DNA of 64,000 bases from an uncultured Roseobacter sp. (GTDB lineage: Bacteria > Pseudomonadota > Alphaproteobacteria > Rhodobacterales > Rhodobacteraceae): positions 124,001-188,000 of the forward strand of contig NZ_CANLXG010000004.1 in NCBI RefSeq assembly GCF_947495025.1, in the 5' to 3' direction. Positions 14,739-25,079 of the stretch are shown in pieces. Under the pieces are notes generated by a model. It did no database searches. It was not told where the DNA came from and saw only the letters and a list, made by a program, of their open reading frames with translations. Made by a program: the position numbers and the translations under genes. The number at the start of each line of letters is the position of its first letter. The first letter of the stretch is position 1.

Positions 14739-15902
14739 ATGACCGACACAACTAGTCTGGAATGGTCTCCTGTCGCAATTCTACCAAACATCGAAATCGA
14801 AGGGGAATTAGGCAATCGATACGGTTCAATTTCCTCTGTCAGTCATCCGAACATTGCACCTCTTCTGGATGGTTTCCCCGAGTTGAAGGAATTTACTGGG
14901 AGGTTTTCGGACTCATTTGGAGAAAGGGTTCGGCCGTCTTTTGTTTTATTCAATCAAGCTGTTAAAGAGCGCCACCAAAACAGCCAGGCATTTCTCGCTT
15001 TTCGGAACTCAATCGCGGTGCCGCTGGCGACGTATGGTAGATGCCTTATGTTGAAAAACGGTTCGCCGCATACACATCCGATGTGGACTGACAGTTTTGA
15101 CTGTTATCCATGGATGCTTGGAAAAGACCTCAAAAATCTGGTCATCAGTTCTGGTGCTCTGAAGGGCTTTCACGAAGTCAAAAAGTTCAATGGTCAGTCT
15201 TCTCCGCAGTTGCCGCATCGCTTCTTGAGCAACGCAGGCGGGATTGATTTGCTTTCCGATCGCCTCTTGGAAATTTGGTCGAATACATTTGTCAAAAAAC
15301 AGCAGATCAAAACGCACGTTCCGATTTTTCGCTCTCTTGAAATGGCATACGAAGCAGGGCGGGTGCCTTTTCAATACGCTCAAACGGACACAGACCATGG
15401 CAGGCTTATTGCGTTATGGATCAGCGCGTTCGAAATACTTGCACATCCTGGCAAAGGCAATGTGGCACTAAAGGATGTCCTGAGGCTATTGGACGGATAC
15501 GAACCGGCACAACCAAAGAGAATTCGCTCGAAGAAGTATTCGGTCAAACTACGCAATACCCGAAAATCGGTTGACCTGTTGGAAAAAACCTACCGTCATT
15601 TGTACGGCCTGAGAAACGACTATTTGCATGGAAATCCGCGATCTTTTGCGTCGCTAGTGCCAAGAGGGTTTTCTATCAATCTGCTGCATGCTGCGCCAGC
15701 ACTGTACAGAATTTGTCTGTTTTCAAAACTCGCCATCAAACCGCCGCGAATTGTATCTGTCGATGATACTAACGAATTTGCGGCTGCTATCTTTGCTTCC
15801 TCGCAATTCAACCAATGCAGATCTATCGCAGAAAACGCGGTGTTGGCCGCAAGGTATGGAAACCTGCTGACAAATGAGCACCGGAAATCTGGGGAACGCT
15901 AG
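14739..15902 (+). CDS. Solitary HEPN-domain protein of unknown role
   Basis: A 387-residue cytoplasmic protein. Its C-terminal helical region contains YGLRNDYLHGN, an R-N-x3-H motif (R292, H297) that is the catalytic signature of HEPN ribonucleases, within a layout resembling the Apea-like HEPN group. The N-terminal 200 residues match nothing I recognise. Base composition is visibly richer in A and T than neighbouring genes and codon choice differs, suggesting recent transfer. ATG 14739 has a GGAGG about 8 bp upstream. No antitoxin-like partner is adjacent; a defence or stress-RNase role is inference. Confidence 0.6.
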   Translation: MTDTTSLEWSPVAILPNIEIEGELGNRYGSISSVSHPNIAPLLDGFPELKEFTGRFSDSFGERVRPSFVLFNQAVKERHQNSQAFLAFRNSIAVPLATYGRCLMLKNGSPHTHPMWTDSFDCYPWMLGKDLKNLVISSGALKGFHEVKKFNGQSSPQLPHRFLSNAGGIDLLSDRLLEIWSNTFVKKQQIKTHVPIFRSLEMAYEAGRVPFQYAQTDTDHGRLIALWISAFEILAHPGKGNVALKDVLRLLDGYEPAQPKRIRSKKYSVKLRNTRKSVDLLEKTYRHLYGLRNDYLHGNPRSFASLVPRGFSINLLHAAPALYRICLFSKLAIKPPRIVSVDDTNEFAAAIFASSQFNQCRSIAENAVLAARYGNLLTNEHRKSGER

Positions 15903-15914
15903 TCCAGACCTATT

Positions 15915-17564
<1,650 letters not shown>

Positions 17565-17797
17565 GGGGTGCTCCTGGTGCGGGGTATCTGGTTTTGCCCT
17601 GTGATACCGGGAGGCGGGCGGGGGAGCAATCCACGAAGCGCCCGGACGTCCGGGTGCAATTTTGATACCCGCTGGGAGCCGGTCAAAGGCAGTTCCGGGT
17701 CGCTCAGAATCTCTGCTTTGCGATCCAAGTGGCAATGTCCCGGATGTGCCAGTAAGGTTTGGGGGCGCTCAGTCAGGCAAAGCAAGATCCCAAAAAA

Positions 17798-18466
17798 ATG
17801 ATTTATCTCGTTATCCCTGTCGTTCTGTTTTTCATCCTGGGCGGTCTGGTTTTTGTCGGGCGCATGTCCGGATCCGGCCACCGGAGTGACGATGGAAACC
17901 CTGAGCCAGCACGCCGCGGCTGCCTTCTTGCCCTGGCAAGTCTGTTGCTGCGGCCAGTGCCGGTGATTTTCGCCTATTTCTATACTGGCTTTCTTTCGGC
18001 GGTCTTCGTCGCGTTGGTCATATGGCTGATCCTTCGTTGCTTTGAGATTTACAGCGGCAAAATCTGGAAAAGCGCGGATTTGCGGCTGTTGATATTACCG
18101 CTGGCTGCGGGTCTGACTTTGTTCACCGGAGATTTTCTGTACTTTCAGCTGCTTCCGAGTGCATGGTGCGTAATGACGGCTGCGGAGCAGTCTGCCGGGC
18201 TGTTGCTGAAGAAAGCTCATCTGTTTCCAGGTGAGAACGGCGACACAGCCTTTTCAAAGGACGAGTTAAAGCTGGCGCGTTTTGGCATCCTTGGTGCCAG
18301 CCTCATCGCCCTTCTGATAAGCGAATACTTTCGGCAGACCTTATCGCTTTCCAGCTGGATCTGGTATTATGGCTATCTGCGCCTTGAGCTTTTGCCTATC
18401 ATGCTGGGATCAATCGCCCCCGCAATGGTCCGGATGATAAGAAGGTCAGAAAAGGAGGCAGGCTGA
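17798..18466 (+). CDS. Unknown integral membrane protein
   Basis: A 222-residue protein with about six hydrophobic segments, starting IYLVIPVVLFFILGGLVFVG, with one longer loop (about residues 115-150) between helices. No domain is recognised. The start ATG 17798 has no clear Shine-Dalgarno; the upstream frame to 17759 is short. It is divergent from ettA and stands alone. Likely inner-membrane location. Confidence 0.65.
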   Translation: MIYLVIPVVLFFILGGLVFVGRMSGSGHRSDDGNPEPARRGCLLALASLLLRPVPVIFAYFYTGFLSAVFVALVIWLILRCFEIYSGKIWKSADLRLLILPLAAGLTLFTGDFLYFQLLPSAWCVMTAAEQSAGLLLKKAHLFPGENGDTAFSKDELKLARFGILGASLIALLISEYFRQTLSLSSWIWYYGYLRLELLPIMLGSIAPAMVRMIRRSEKEAG

Positions 18467-18950
18467 CCTCGTGCACAGGCCCTGCGTGCTGGTACTGTTC
18501 CGCTCTGTTGTGCTTTTTCTTCCCTTTTCGGCGCGGTCGCTGACGTACATGCAGCGAAGGGCGACTTTGCTCTGCTCGGACAATCTTTCAGGCTGTTCAG
18601 CGGGGTGCAATCGTGGCTGAAACCACCGGGCGCCCGCTTCGGGCCCGTCGCATCGATTTTCTGACTGGCTGTGAAACCGCGGTTTCTGGCACGATGCGAG
18701 ACTTCCCACGAGACTTTGCCTGAGAGAAACCAGTGAATTGTCTGCCGATTCGCAAGATGGTTTTTCATCTGCTGCATTCGTCTGAAACGTCGCCGTCTTT
18801 CACATGGACGCTGGTCTCTCCCAGCCAGAATTTTCGACCGCTGCAAGTGCAGGGAACAGAGCTTTGGCCATCAAATATCAAACAGAAAGGGGCCTATGGA
18901 TGCACTGCCCGGCAACTTACCCGTGCGCTTGTCCGGACGACGAAAAAACA
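18467..18950. other. Gene-poor stretch before the TetR gene
   Basis: No convincing gene in 484 bp. Structures seen: a perfect palindrome GAAACCGCGGTTTC at 18673-18686, an 8-bp direct repeat CGAGACTT at 18696 and 18708, and a GGGC/GCCC-rich hairpin near 18627-18650. The open frames that cross it have no good start or family resemblance. It could be a decayed gene or a non-coding spacer. Confidence 0.4.
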
Positions 18951-19008
18951 TTTCATGTAACTTTCGTTGACATGAATAAATTTTCGTGTGAACTTAATTT
19001 ACATGAAA
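18951..19008. promoter_or_regulatory. CATG-centred operator repeats upstream of the TetR gene
   Basis: A perfect 10-bp inverted repeat, TTTCATGTAA (18951-18960) and TTACATGAAA (18999-19008), flanks a third related box TGACATGAAT (18968-18977). TTGACA at 18967-18972 could be a -35 element. The distal arm overlaps the proposed start codon. Autoregulation by the TetR protein is the simplest reading. Confidence 0.55.
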
Positions 19009-19605
19009 TTGGCTACCCGCGCATATGACAACTCAAAACGCCAGGCCCAGGCGGCCGAACGTCGCAGGAAAATCCTGAAATGTGCAGCAAAGGTTCTGGC
19101 TGACGCAACCAATGATGAGTTCCGGCTGGAGGATGTTGCGCAGGCCGCCGGTGTCAGCGTGCAGACCATCCTGCGCGCCTTCGGGAGCAAGGATGGCCTG
19201 ACGGTTGCCACACTTGAAACCGAAGCACCCGATGCTGTTGATTTTTCCGCCTTTGCCAATATCGCAGCAGATGACATCGAACGCTGCATGTTGGAGATGT
19301 TCAAAATCTACGACAAGATCGGTGATCTGGTAATCCGCCTTCTTGCTGACGAGCACCGCTCACCGCAATTTCAGCAAGCCCTCGATGTCGGACGCGATTT
19401 CCACAAAGGACTGGTGACTGATCTCTTTGGCCCCCGCATTGAAAAGAAACCGGTCAAAGAGCGTCAGATCCTCTTTCACGCGTTGCTTGCCGCAACCGAC
19501 ATCTATGTTTGGAAAATTTTGCGCCGGGACGAGGCGCTCAGCCTCGAAGACTCCGTCGCGACAGTAGCTTTTACTCTCAGATCCCTTATTCAGGAGAAGA
19601 ATTGA
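19003..19605 (+). CDS. TetR-family regulator of the adjacent glycosyltransferase
   Basis: A 200-residue regulator: N-terminal TetR helix-turn-helix (LEDVAQAAGVSVQTILRAF, about residues 37-55) and a helical C-terminal ligand domain. The start may be ATG 19003 (inside the operator repeat, possibly a leaderless transcript) or GTG 18988. Its stop overlaps the ATG of the glycosyltransferase (TGATG), so the two are co-transcribed and translationally coupled. Presumably it responds to a small-molecule substrate of the transferase. Confidence 0.85.
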   Translation: MKLATRAYDNSKRQAQAAERRRKILKCAAKVLADATNDEFRLEDVAQAAGVSVQTILRAFGSKDGLTVATLETEAPDAVDFSAFANIAADDIERCMLEMFKIYDKIGDLVIRLLADEHRSPQFQQALDVGRDFHKGLVTDLFGPRIEKKPVKERQILFHALLAATDIYVWKILRRDEALSLEDSVATVAFTLRSLIQEKN

Positions 19606-20747
19606 TGACTAAATTCCTTTGGCTCAGCCATTCAAGCGGCGGGAATCTGCCCCCCAGCCTTGGCGTCGCAAGCGCCTTGCGCAAACGCGGGCATGAGGTT
19701 GTTTTTGCGACCAAACCCGACACAATCAGCCGCATCAGGGCCGAAGGATTCCGCGCCATTGGTTTCAGCAACGCATACACCCAGGTCGACAACTACCCTG
19801 ATATGGGGCCGATGACGCGCGTAGCCTGTTCACTCACATCACCAGACGTCGCAGACGAAATAAAAGAGATTGTCGCGACAGAAATGCCTGACGCGATCAT
19901 GGTCGACGCCATGTTTCCGGCGGCGCTGGACATTGCGCCGTCCTTTGGCCTGCCGACATCCGTATTCTGCCACACCTTTATCTGGCGCCAGCTTGATGAA
20001 TGGCAGGGCATAATGACCAAACTCGGTCAGTTGCGTGCTGCTGCAGGCTTTGACCCACTGCCGGACATGCAAACGCTCTGGAAAGCGCAAACGCGCATGA
20101 TCGTCACTTCGGTCGAAGCTTTCGACGACGCACCCCTGCCGGGCTGGGATCATGTCACCCATGTGGGACCCGTGCTGGATAATGAAACACCTGCACAGCC
20201 GATTGATCTGCCCTGGGCGGCAGACGATCCGACACCGCTGGTGCTGGTCAGCTATACCACTACCGAACTGGGGGCTCCGGAAAAAGTACAGACTGCACTG
20301 GATGCGCTTGGCGGTGTTGATGCCCACGTGGTAATGACCACAAGCATGGCCATTGACCCGGCCGCTCTGAAGATCCCTGAAAATGCGCATGTCGTACGAT
20401 ATGCCGACCATAATGCCATTCTTGCGCACGCCGCTCTTTGCGTCACCCACGGCGGGCACGGCACCATGATGCGTGCCTTTAAACACGGCGTGCCCATGGT
20501 GGTGATCCCCGGGTTTCCGCATGATCAGGCGCCAAATGCAGCATTGGTGGAGAAGATGGGTGTCGGTATTGCGCTTCCGGGTGATGCCGATGCAGCGGCA
20601 CTGAAAGAAGCGGCAGTCCGGGCGCTCGGCAATCCGTCCTTCAGGCAGGCCGCGCAGGAACATGCAAAAGTCGTCTCGCCACTGGACGGGGCATCGGCAG
20701 CCGCATACATCATGGAGCGGATGGTGCCGGAAACACTACCAGCCTGA
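19605..20747 (+). CDS. MGT-type glycosyltransferase (GT1-like), possible drug-inactivating enzyme
   Basis: A 380-residue two-Rossmann-domain GT-B protein. The N-terminus (LSHSSGGNLPPSLGVASAL) and the donor-binding region ADHNAILAHAALCVTHGGHG followed by GVPMVVIPGFPHDQ are the signature of macrolide-type and UGT-like glycosyltransferases. It should attach a sugar from a nucleotide sugar to a hydrophobic aglycone. Start ATG 19605 overlaps the TetR stop. Coupling to a TetR regulator suggests inducible modification of a toxic compound, but a metabolite-modifying role is equally possible. Confidence 0.85.
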   Translation: MTKFLWLSHSSGGNLPPSLGVASALRKRGHEVVFATKPDTISRIRAEGFRAIGFSNAYTQVDNYPDMGPMTRVACSLTSPDVADEIKEIVATEMPDAIMVDAMFPAALDIAPSFGLPTSVFCHTFIWRQLDEWQGIMTKLGQLRAAAGFDPLPDMQTLWKAQTRMIVTSVEAFDDAPLPGWDHVTHVGPVLDNETPAQPIDLPWAADDPTPLVLVSYTTTELGAPEKVQTALDALGGVDAHVVMTTSMAIDPAALKIPENAHVVRYADHNAILAHAALCVTHGGHGTMMRAFKHGVPMVVIPGFPHDQAPNAALVEKMGVGIALPGDADAAALKEAAVRALGNPSFRQAAQEHAKVVSPLDGASAAAYIMERMVPETLPA

Positions 20748-20792
20748 TTTTTTCAAACCACCTAGTATTTCAGAAAGTAACCGGAGCATAAA

Positions 20793-21269
20793 ATGCCTCA
20801 GATTCTGCAGATCGCGGCGATTGCCGCCGCCACGCTCGGCACTGGTGCGGCAACCCTTGTTGTCATGAACGACGACCTTCCCGATCTCACCGTGCCCGAA
20901 GGTGACTGGGCTGCGACGGGTGCGCTGGATGGTATGACATTCCGGATATCGGGTCGTGATCTGTCCAGCGGTGCAGAGCTTGAAGACGACATTATCTTTC
21001 GCGATGGCAGGTTCCAGTCGACCGATTGTGAGGAGTACTGCAACTTTGGCTGGTCTGAATACCAGACCAGGAACATCGACGGAGTGATCCACTTTACGAC
21101 CACCACGATTTGCCCGGATGCCCCCCATACTGTCGTCTGGTATGGCACGGTGACAGGCGAGAACGTGGTTGTCGATGCGACGTGGACGACCCGCCGCTGG
21201 TACTGGACCAACCAGATCCCTGTCCGTGCCGCAGGCACCGCAACAGCGACCGGGGCGGTATCAGGTTAG
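20793..21269 (+). CDS. Unknown exported protein
   Basis: A 158-residue protein with a hydrophobic N-terminus (IAAIAAATLGTGAATLVV) that is either a signal peptide or an anchor, then a beta-rich domain with two Cys in DCEEYCNF and one in TICPD, possible periplasmic disulfides. No family recognised. It follows the glycosyltransferase by 45 bp on the same strand and precedes the membrane protein at 21274 by 4 bp, so the latter two are probably co-transcribed. Confidence 0.7.
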   Translation: MPQILQIAAIAAATLGTGAATLVVMNDDLPDLTVPEGDWAATGALDGMTFRISGRDLSSGAELEDDIIFRDGRFQSTDCEEYCNFGWSEYQTRNIDGVIHFTTTTICPDAPHTVVWYGTVTGENVVVDATWTTRRWYWTNQIPVRAAGTATATGAVSG

Positions 21270-21273
21270 GGAC

Positions 21274-21936
21274 ATGAGTGTGAACTCGCGGGCTCCGGCC
21301 CTGGCCGGCGTTATCGTAAAGACCGGCGCGCTGATCGCGTTGATTGTGCTGGCCACGTGGGGCGTGCATCTGATCCGGGAAGCACTGGACCTGCAGATCC
21401 GGCCTGACAACGAACAACACGTTCACAGGGCAATCATGATCGGTGCGGTGGCCTATATCGGGTTTCTTGCAATGCCGTTCGTGCCAGGAGCCGAGATAGG
21501 CCTGGCGCTGCTCGCCGGCTTCGGAGCACCGATAGCGCCTCTGATCTACGTCTGCACCGTTGCGGCCATGATGCTGGCCTTCACAATAGGACGTTTCCTG
21601 CCGGTCAGCGCACTGGAGCGGCTGTTGCAGGTCTTCAGGATGCAGCGCGCGGCCGCGCTGGTTGCCCGCGCGGGGCCGTTGTCGCAGGAAGAGCGTGTCG
21701 CGATGCTTCTGGAAGGTCAGTCAAAACGCGTTTTCCATTTCGCCATGCGGTACCGTTACATCGCGCTGGCGGTCGCCGTGAACATGCCGGGGAATTCAAT
21801 TATTGGCGGTGGCGGCGGAATTATGATGATCGCAGGGCTCAGCGGAATTTTTAATCCGATCCCGACCCTTCTGACGATCATTCTGGCTGTTTCACCGGTG
21901 CCGCTGGCGGTTATTTTTCTGGGAACTGAATTCTGA
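21274..21936 (+). CDS. Unknown membrane protein, possibly DedA/VTT-like
   Basis: A 220-residue protein with about five membrane segments. The segment GAVAYIGFLAMPFVPGAEIG and a late amphipathic glycine-rich loop (NSIIGGGGGIMMIAG) resemble the re-entrant architecture of DedA/TVP38 (VTT) proteins, but the match is loose. Start ATG 21274, 4 bp after the upstream stop; the open frame from 21169 overlaps that gene and is rejected. Role unknown; membrane-lipid or small-molecule transport would fit the DedA reading. Confidence 0.65.
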   Translation: MSVNSRAPALAGVIVKTGALIALIVLATWGVHLIREALDLQIRPDNEQHVHRAIMIGAVAYIGFLAMPFVPGAEIGLALLAGFGAPIAPLIYVCTVAAMMLAFTIGRFLPVSALERLLQVFRMQRAAALVARAGPLSQEERVAMLLEGQSKRVFHFAMRYRYIALAVAVNMPGNSIIGGGGGIMMIAGLSGIFNPIPTLLTIILAVSPVPLAVIFLGTEF

Positions 21937-22126
21937 GCTTCCCCGGCGCAATGCACAGCAGGCATTGATTTCGCGGGCAGAGGCAGAGGTGTCGGCCTGA
22001 CCGGCACTGCGGTCATCCGTCGACGGGCATGTCTGATGGCAGTGAGAGTTCTCTCAACACAAAGATACGCAAACCGGCAAAACCGCTGTATGCTCCTTTT
22101 GCGTGTGTTCAGGGGGGGCGACATCG

Positions 22127-22699
22127 ATGACCTATCAGGAAATGCTGAGTTCAGTGCTGATCCTGCCGGAGGGCGAGCGGCGCAGGCTGATGCGGGCCCA
22201 CTGGCGGGATGCGTTTTCAGACGGCTTCATCGCTTATGTACAGAGCCAGATTGACGCGACCGAAGCCTACATCAGAGGCGAAAAACGAGGGCTGAGTGCC
22301 TGGCTTCCGGATATGGTTGAAGCGGTTTTTGTCGAAGGTAACAAAGTATACCTGGGCCAGCTGCTGACCGTGTGGGAAAGCATGAAAGTGGTTTACGCCC
22401 AGCTGCAGGCCGCCAGTGCCGAAGAGGGTAATCCGACGGGCATGGCCGCGCGGGCCAGCGGGTCGGTCATGCCGGCGGGGCAGGTGATCACAGGGGCGGG
22501 CGAATGCGCACGCTGCGGTGCTGCGGCACAGGCTGGCATCTGCGATGCCTGTGCTGATCACGACGCATTTATCGAGCAGGAGCATGTGGAATACGAGCGT
22601 CAGCTGAACGATCAGGAGTACTACCGGCAGCAGTATGACAACCATCAGGCCGACGCGAGTTACTACGACGGACAGTCGGATTTCTATAACAGTCAGTGA
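22127..22699 (+). CDS. Unknown protein with a zinc-ribbon-like motif and Tyr/Gln-rich tail
   Basis: A 190-residue soluble protein. The N-terminal half is helical (LILPEGERRRLMRAHWRDAF). Around residues 126-143 is CARCGAAAQAGICDAC, two CxxC pairs that can bind one zinc. The last 45 residues are unusually rich in Tyr, Gln, Asp and Glu (EYYRQQYDNHQADASYYDG) and probably disordered. Start ATG 22127 with AGGGGGGG upstream; ATG 22103 is the longer option. Family not recognised. Confidence 0.65.
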   Translation: MTYQEMLSSVLILPEGERRRLMRAHWRDAFSDGFIAYVQSQIDATEAYIRGEKRGLSAWLPDMVEAVFVEGNKVYLGQLLTVWESMKVVYAQLQAASAEEGNPTGMAARASGSVMPAGQVITGAGECARCGAAAQAGICDACADHDAFIEQEHVEYERQLNDQEYYRQQYDNHQADASYYDGQSDFYNSQ

Positions 22700-22827
22700 T
22701 GTGCCCGACCGGGGTTTCAGGACCAGGCACGACTGGCAGGACAGCACACAAAAGCTTGCTTAATACCGCGTAGTCCGAAATCCTGCGGGGTGTCGCCGGC
22801 CGGCGCCCGGATCAGCAGGAGACGGAC

Positions 22828-24987
22828 ATGGACAACGAACAGCGGATCGCGAAAATCAACGAGTTGTCGTTGCATCTGCGCAGTATCTGGATCGGGCTGT
22901 TGCTGGCACTGGTTTTTGTGGGCATCACTCTTATGGGTCACAAAGACGCCGATTTTTTTGCTTTTGGCGCGGCAACGACCCTGCCTGTCGTAAGCGTCGA
23001 TGTGAACCCCGCTGCTTTTTTTCTGGCCGCGCCTGTGCTGATCGCGGCGATCTATGTCTATCTGCATATCTTTCTGATGCCATTGTGGGATCATATCGGC
23101 GAGGCCGCGCCCACTAGTGGTTCTGGAGAAATGCCGCTGAGTGACCAAGTGGCGCCGACGATCTTTGCGCTTGCAGCCATCTGGTACCGGGGCCGGACGC
23201 GGGCGGACGGGTCCATGGCCCCGAGCGTGCTGGGCACGAGCATTGTGAGTATCGCGCTCGCTCTGGGCTGGGCGTTCGGGCTGTTTGTGCTGCTGGTGAT
23301 CTGGATCAGGGGCATGCCGCTGCATGATTTTCCGATGACAGTCGTAGCCGCTGTTTGCCTCTGGGCGGCTGCAGTTGTCGGATTGTTGTCGCTGCGGTCT
23401 GCTGAGGGACGGATGCGGGGCGTGTCGCGGCAGTCTCTGGCTGGTATCGGGCGTCGCTTCTTTGTGGTTGCAGCCATTGTTCTTGTTACCTGCGTGCTGG
23501 TGTCCTGGGAAAGGACCAAAGGCGGCCTTCTTGCCTCGCTAGGCGTGCCCGAAGGTTTCCAGGTTCCGCTGGCGCAGGCCGATCTGCGCGAGGCAGAACT
23601 GACCAGGCGACCGGCTGACTGGCAGCCCTTTGAGCTCTGGGTGTCATCGGCAGGTCTCAGCGAGGATACTGACAGGGCACGCATTTCCGAGATTGAGCAA
23701 CAGTGGCAGAACCGGCTTGACGCTCTGGAAGCGCCCGATCTTTCGGGCAGGGATCTGCGCGGGGCTGACCTGACCAACGCCTTTCTGCCGGGTGCCAGCC
23801 TGCGTGGTGCGGATCTGACCGGCGCGCAGATGCAGGGCGCGAACCTTTCTGGCGTAAATTTCCGGGGCAGTACTTTTGATACTGTTATTCTGCGGCATGC
23901 CTCGTTGCAGGGGGCCGACCTGTCCGGCCTCGGGATCATCAGGTCTGACTTTTCCTTTGCCGGTATGGAGTTTGGCAATGTGTATTCCTCGCGGGTTCTC
24001 GAAAGCGATCTGTCGCACGCGAGGCTGGACTATGCGGATCTGGGCGATGTCCTGTTTCTGGGCTCGGAGCTGGTGCGGGCGGAATTTTTCAGGAGTATTC
24101 TCGAAGGCGGCGTGGTGATCCGGTCCGATCTGTCGGGTGCTCGGTTTACCGGGTCTGACCTCTATGGGCTGCGGACAGGTGCCGCCCAGTTCACGGATGC
24201 GGATTTCACGGGTGCGGATCTGACCAGAAGCACTTTTCTCGAAAGCAATCTGACGATCGCAAAGCTTCGTGAAAACGTCGTTCTTGAAACCTGTTTTACG
24301 CTCTCCAACCTTGCCGGTGTGGATTTTGAGAACCCGATACCCGGACCGGATGCGGAATTTCATGAACCGTTCAGCTTTGCCGGGAGCAGCCTGACCGAAG
24401 CCCGGCTGAAAGACCTTTCCGGACTGCTGACACAGGACGTGATCGCAGAGGCTTTCGGGCGCTTATCCACAGAGTTACCGTCCGGCATCGTACCGCCGGC
24501 GCACTGGTCGGATGAACCCGTAGGTGGGCTTGGCGGGGGTGGGTCGTTCACACCGGATCCCCCCTGGTACGAACGTACACGCCAGGGGATCACAGCCGCT
24601 ATGGCGGAGGACGATGCCTCAAACCGCACGGTCATCGTGGATGACGTCTGGAAGCGGTGGGTGAAATCTGTCCAGCCTGTTGAACCGACCGGCTATTTCT
24701 GTGACCCGGTCTATATCACGCTCGATCGTCCCGGTGGCGTTCCCCTGGAGGTGCCGGCGGTCGATTACCAGGGGCTGGAGGCCGATGTTCATCGCATTAT
24801 GTCGCAGGAGTGGCTGGATGGGCCCGACGTAGAGTGGGCGGGCGCGGTGGACATAGACTGGTCCGCAGCCTCCGACACCTTCCCGGTTTTCGACCTGGTG
24901 CCGGAACTTGATGAAGCGCTGCAGGTTGCCCCCCCTGCCGACACGGTGTCTGAACCCCCTGACGAAGTCGGACCTGTTTCCCCCTGA
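22828..24987 (+). CDS. Membrane-anchored pentapeptide-repeat protein
   Basis: A 719-residue protein. The first 240 residues hold about five membrane helices. Residues of about 302-480 form pentapeptide repeats with the A(D/N)LXX pattern (GADLT, GASLR, GANLS, GADLS), which fold into a right-handed quadrilateral beta-helix. The C-terminal 200 residues are non-repetitive, with a Gly-rich linker and a Pro-rich end. ATG 22828 has a purine-rich GGAGACGG before it. It is likely co-transcribed with the DUF900 lipoprotein 93 bp downstream. The repeat domain would face the cytoplasm or periplasm depending on helix number; function unknown. Confidence 0.85.
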   Translation: MDNEQRIAKINELSLHLRSIWIGLLLALVFVGITLMGHKDADFFAFGAATTLPVVSVDVNPAAFFLAAPVLIAAIYVYLHIFLMPLWDHIGEAAPTSGSGEMPLSDQVAPTIFALAAIWYRGRTRADGSMAPSVLGTSIVSIALALGWAFGLFVLLVIWIRGMPLHDFPMTVVAAVCLWAAAVVGLLSLRSAEGRMRGVSRQSLAGIGRRFFVVAAIVLVTCVLVSWERTKGGLLASLGVPEGFQVPLAQADLREAELTRRPADWQPFELWVSSAGLSEDTDRARISEIEQQWQNRLDALEAPDLSGRDLRGADLTNAFLPGASLRGADLTGAQMQGANLSGVNFRGSTFDTVILRHASLQGADLSGLGIIRSDFSFAGMEFGNVYSSRVLESDLSHARLDYADLGDVLFLGSELVRAEFFRSILEGGVVIRSDLSGARFTGSDLYGLRTGAAQFTDADFTGADLTRSTFLESNLTIAKLRENVVLETCFTLSNLAGVDFENPIPGPDAEFHEPFSFAGSSLTEARLKDLSGLLTQDVIAEAFGRLSTELPSGIVPPAHWSDEPVGGLGGGGSFTPDPPWYERTRQGITAAMAEDDASNRTVIVDDVWKRWVKSVQPVEPTGYFCDPVYITLDRPGGVPLEVPAVDYQGLEADVHRIMSQEWLDGPDVEWAGAVDIDWSAASDTFPVFDLVPELDEALQVAPPADTVSEPPDEVGPVSP

Positions 24988-25079
24988 CGTCCGGCGCGAG
25001 TATAAGCCAGGTCTGGTTGTGATTTTGAAAAACCAAGTTCCCATGTTAGCGCTGTGGCGGGTCGTAACAGGGAGTGCCC

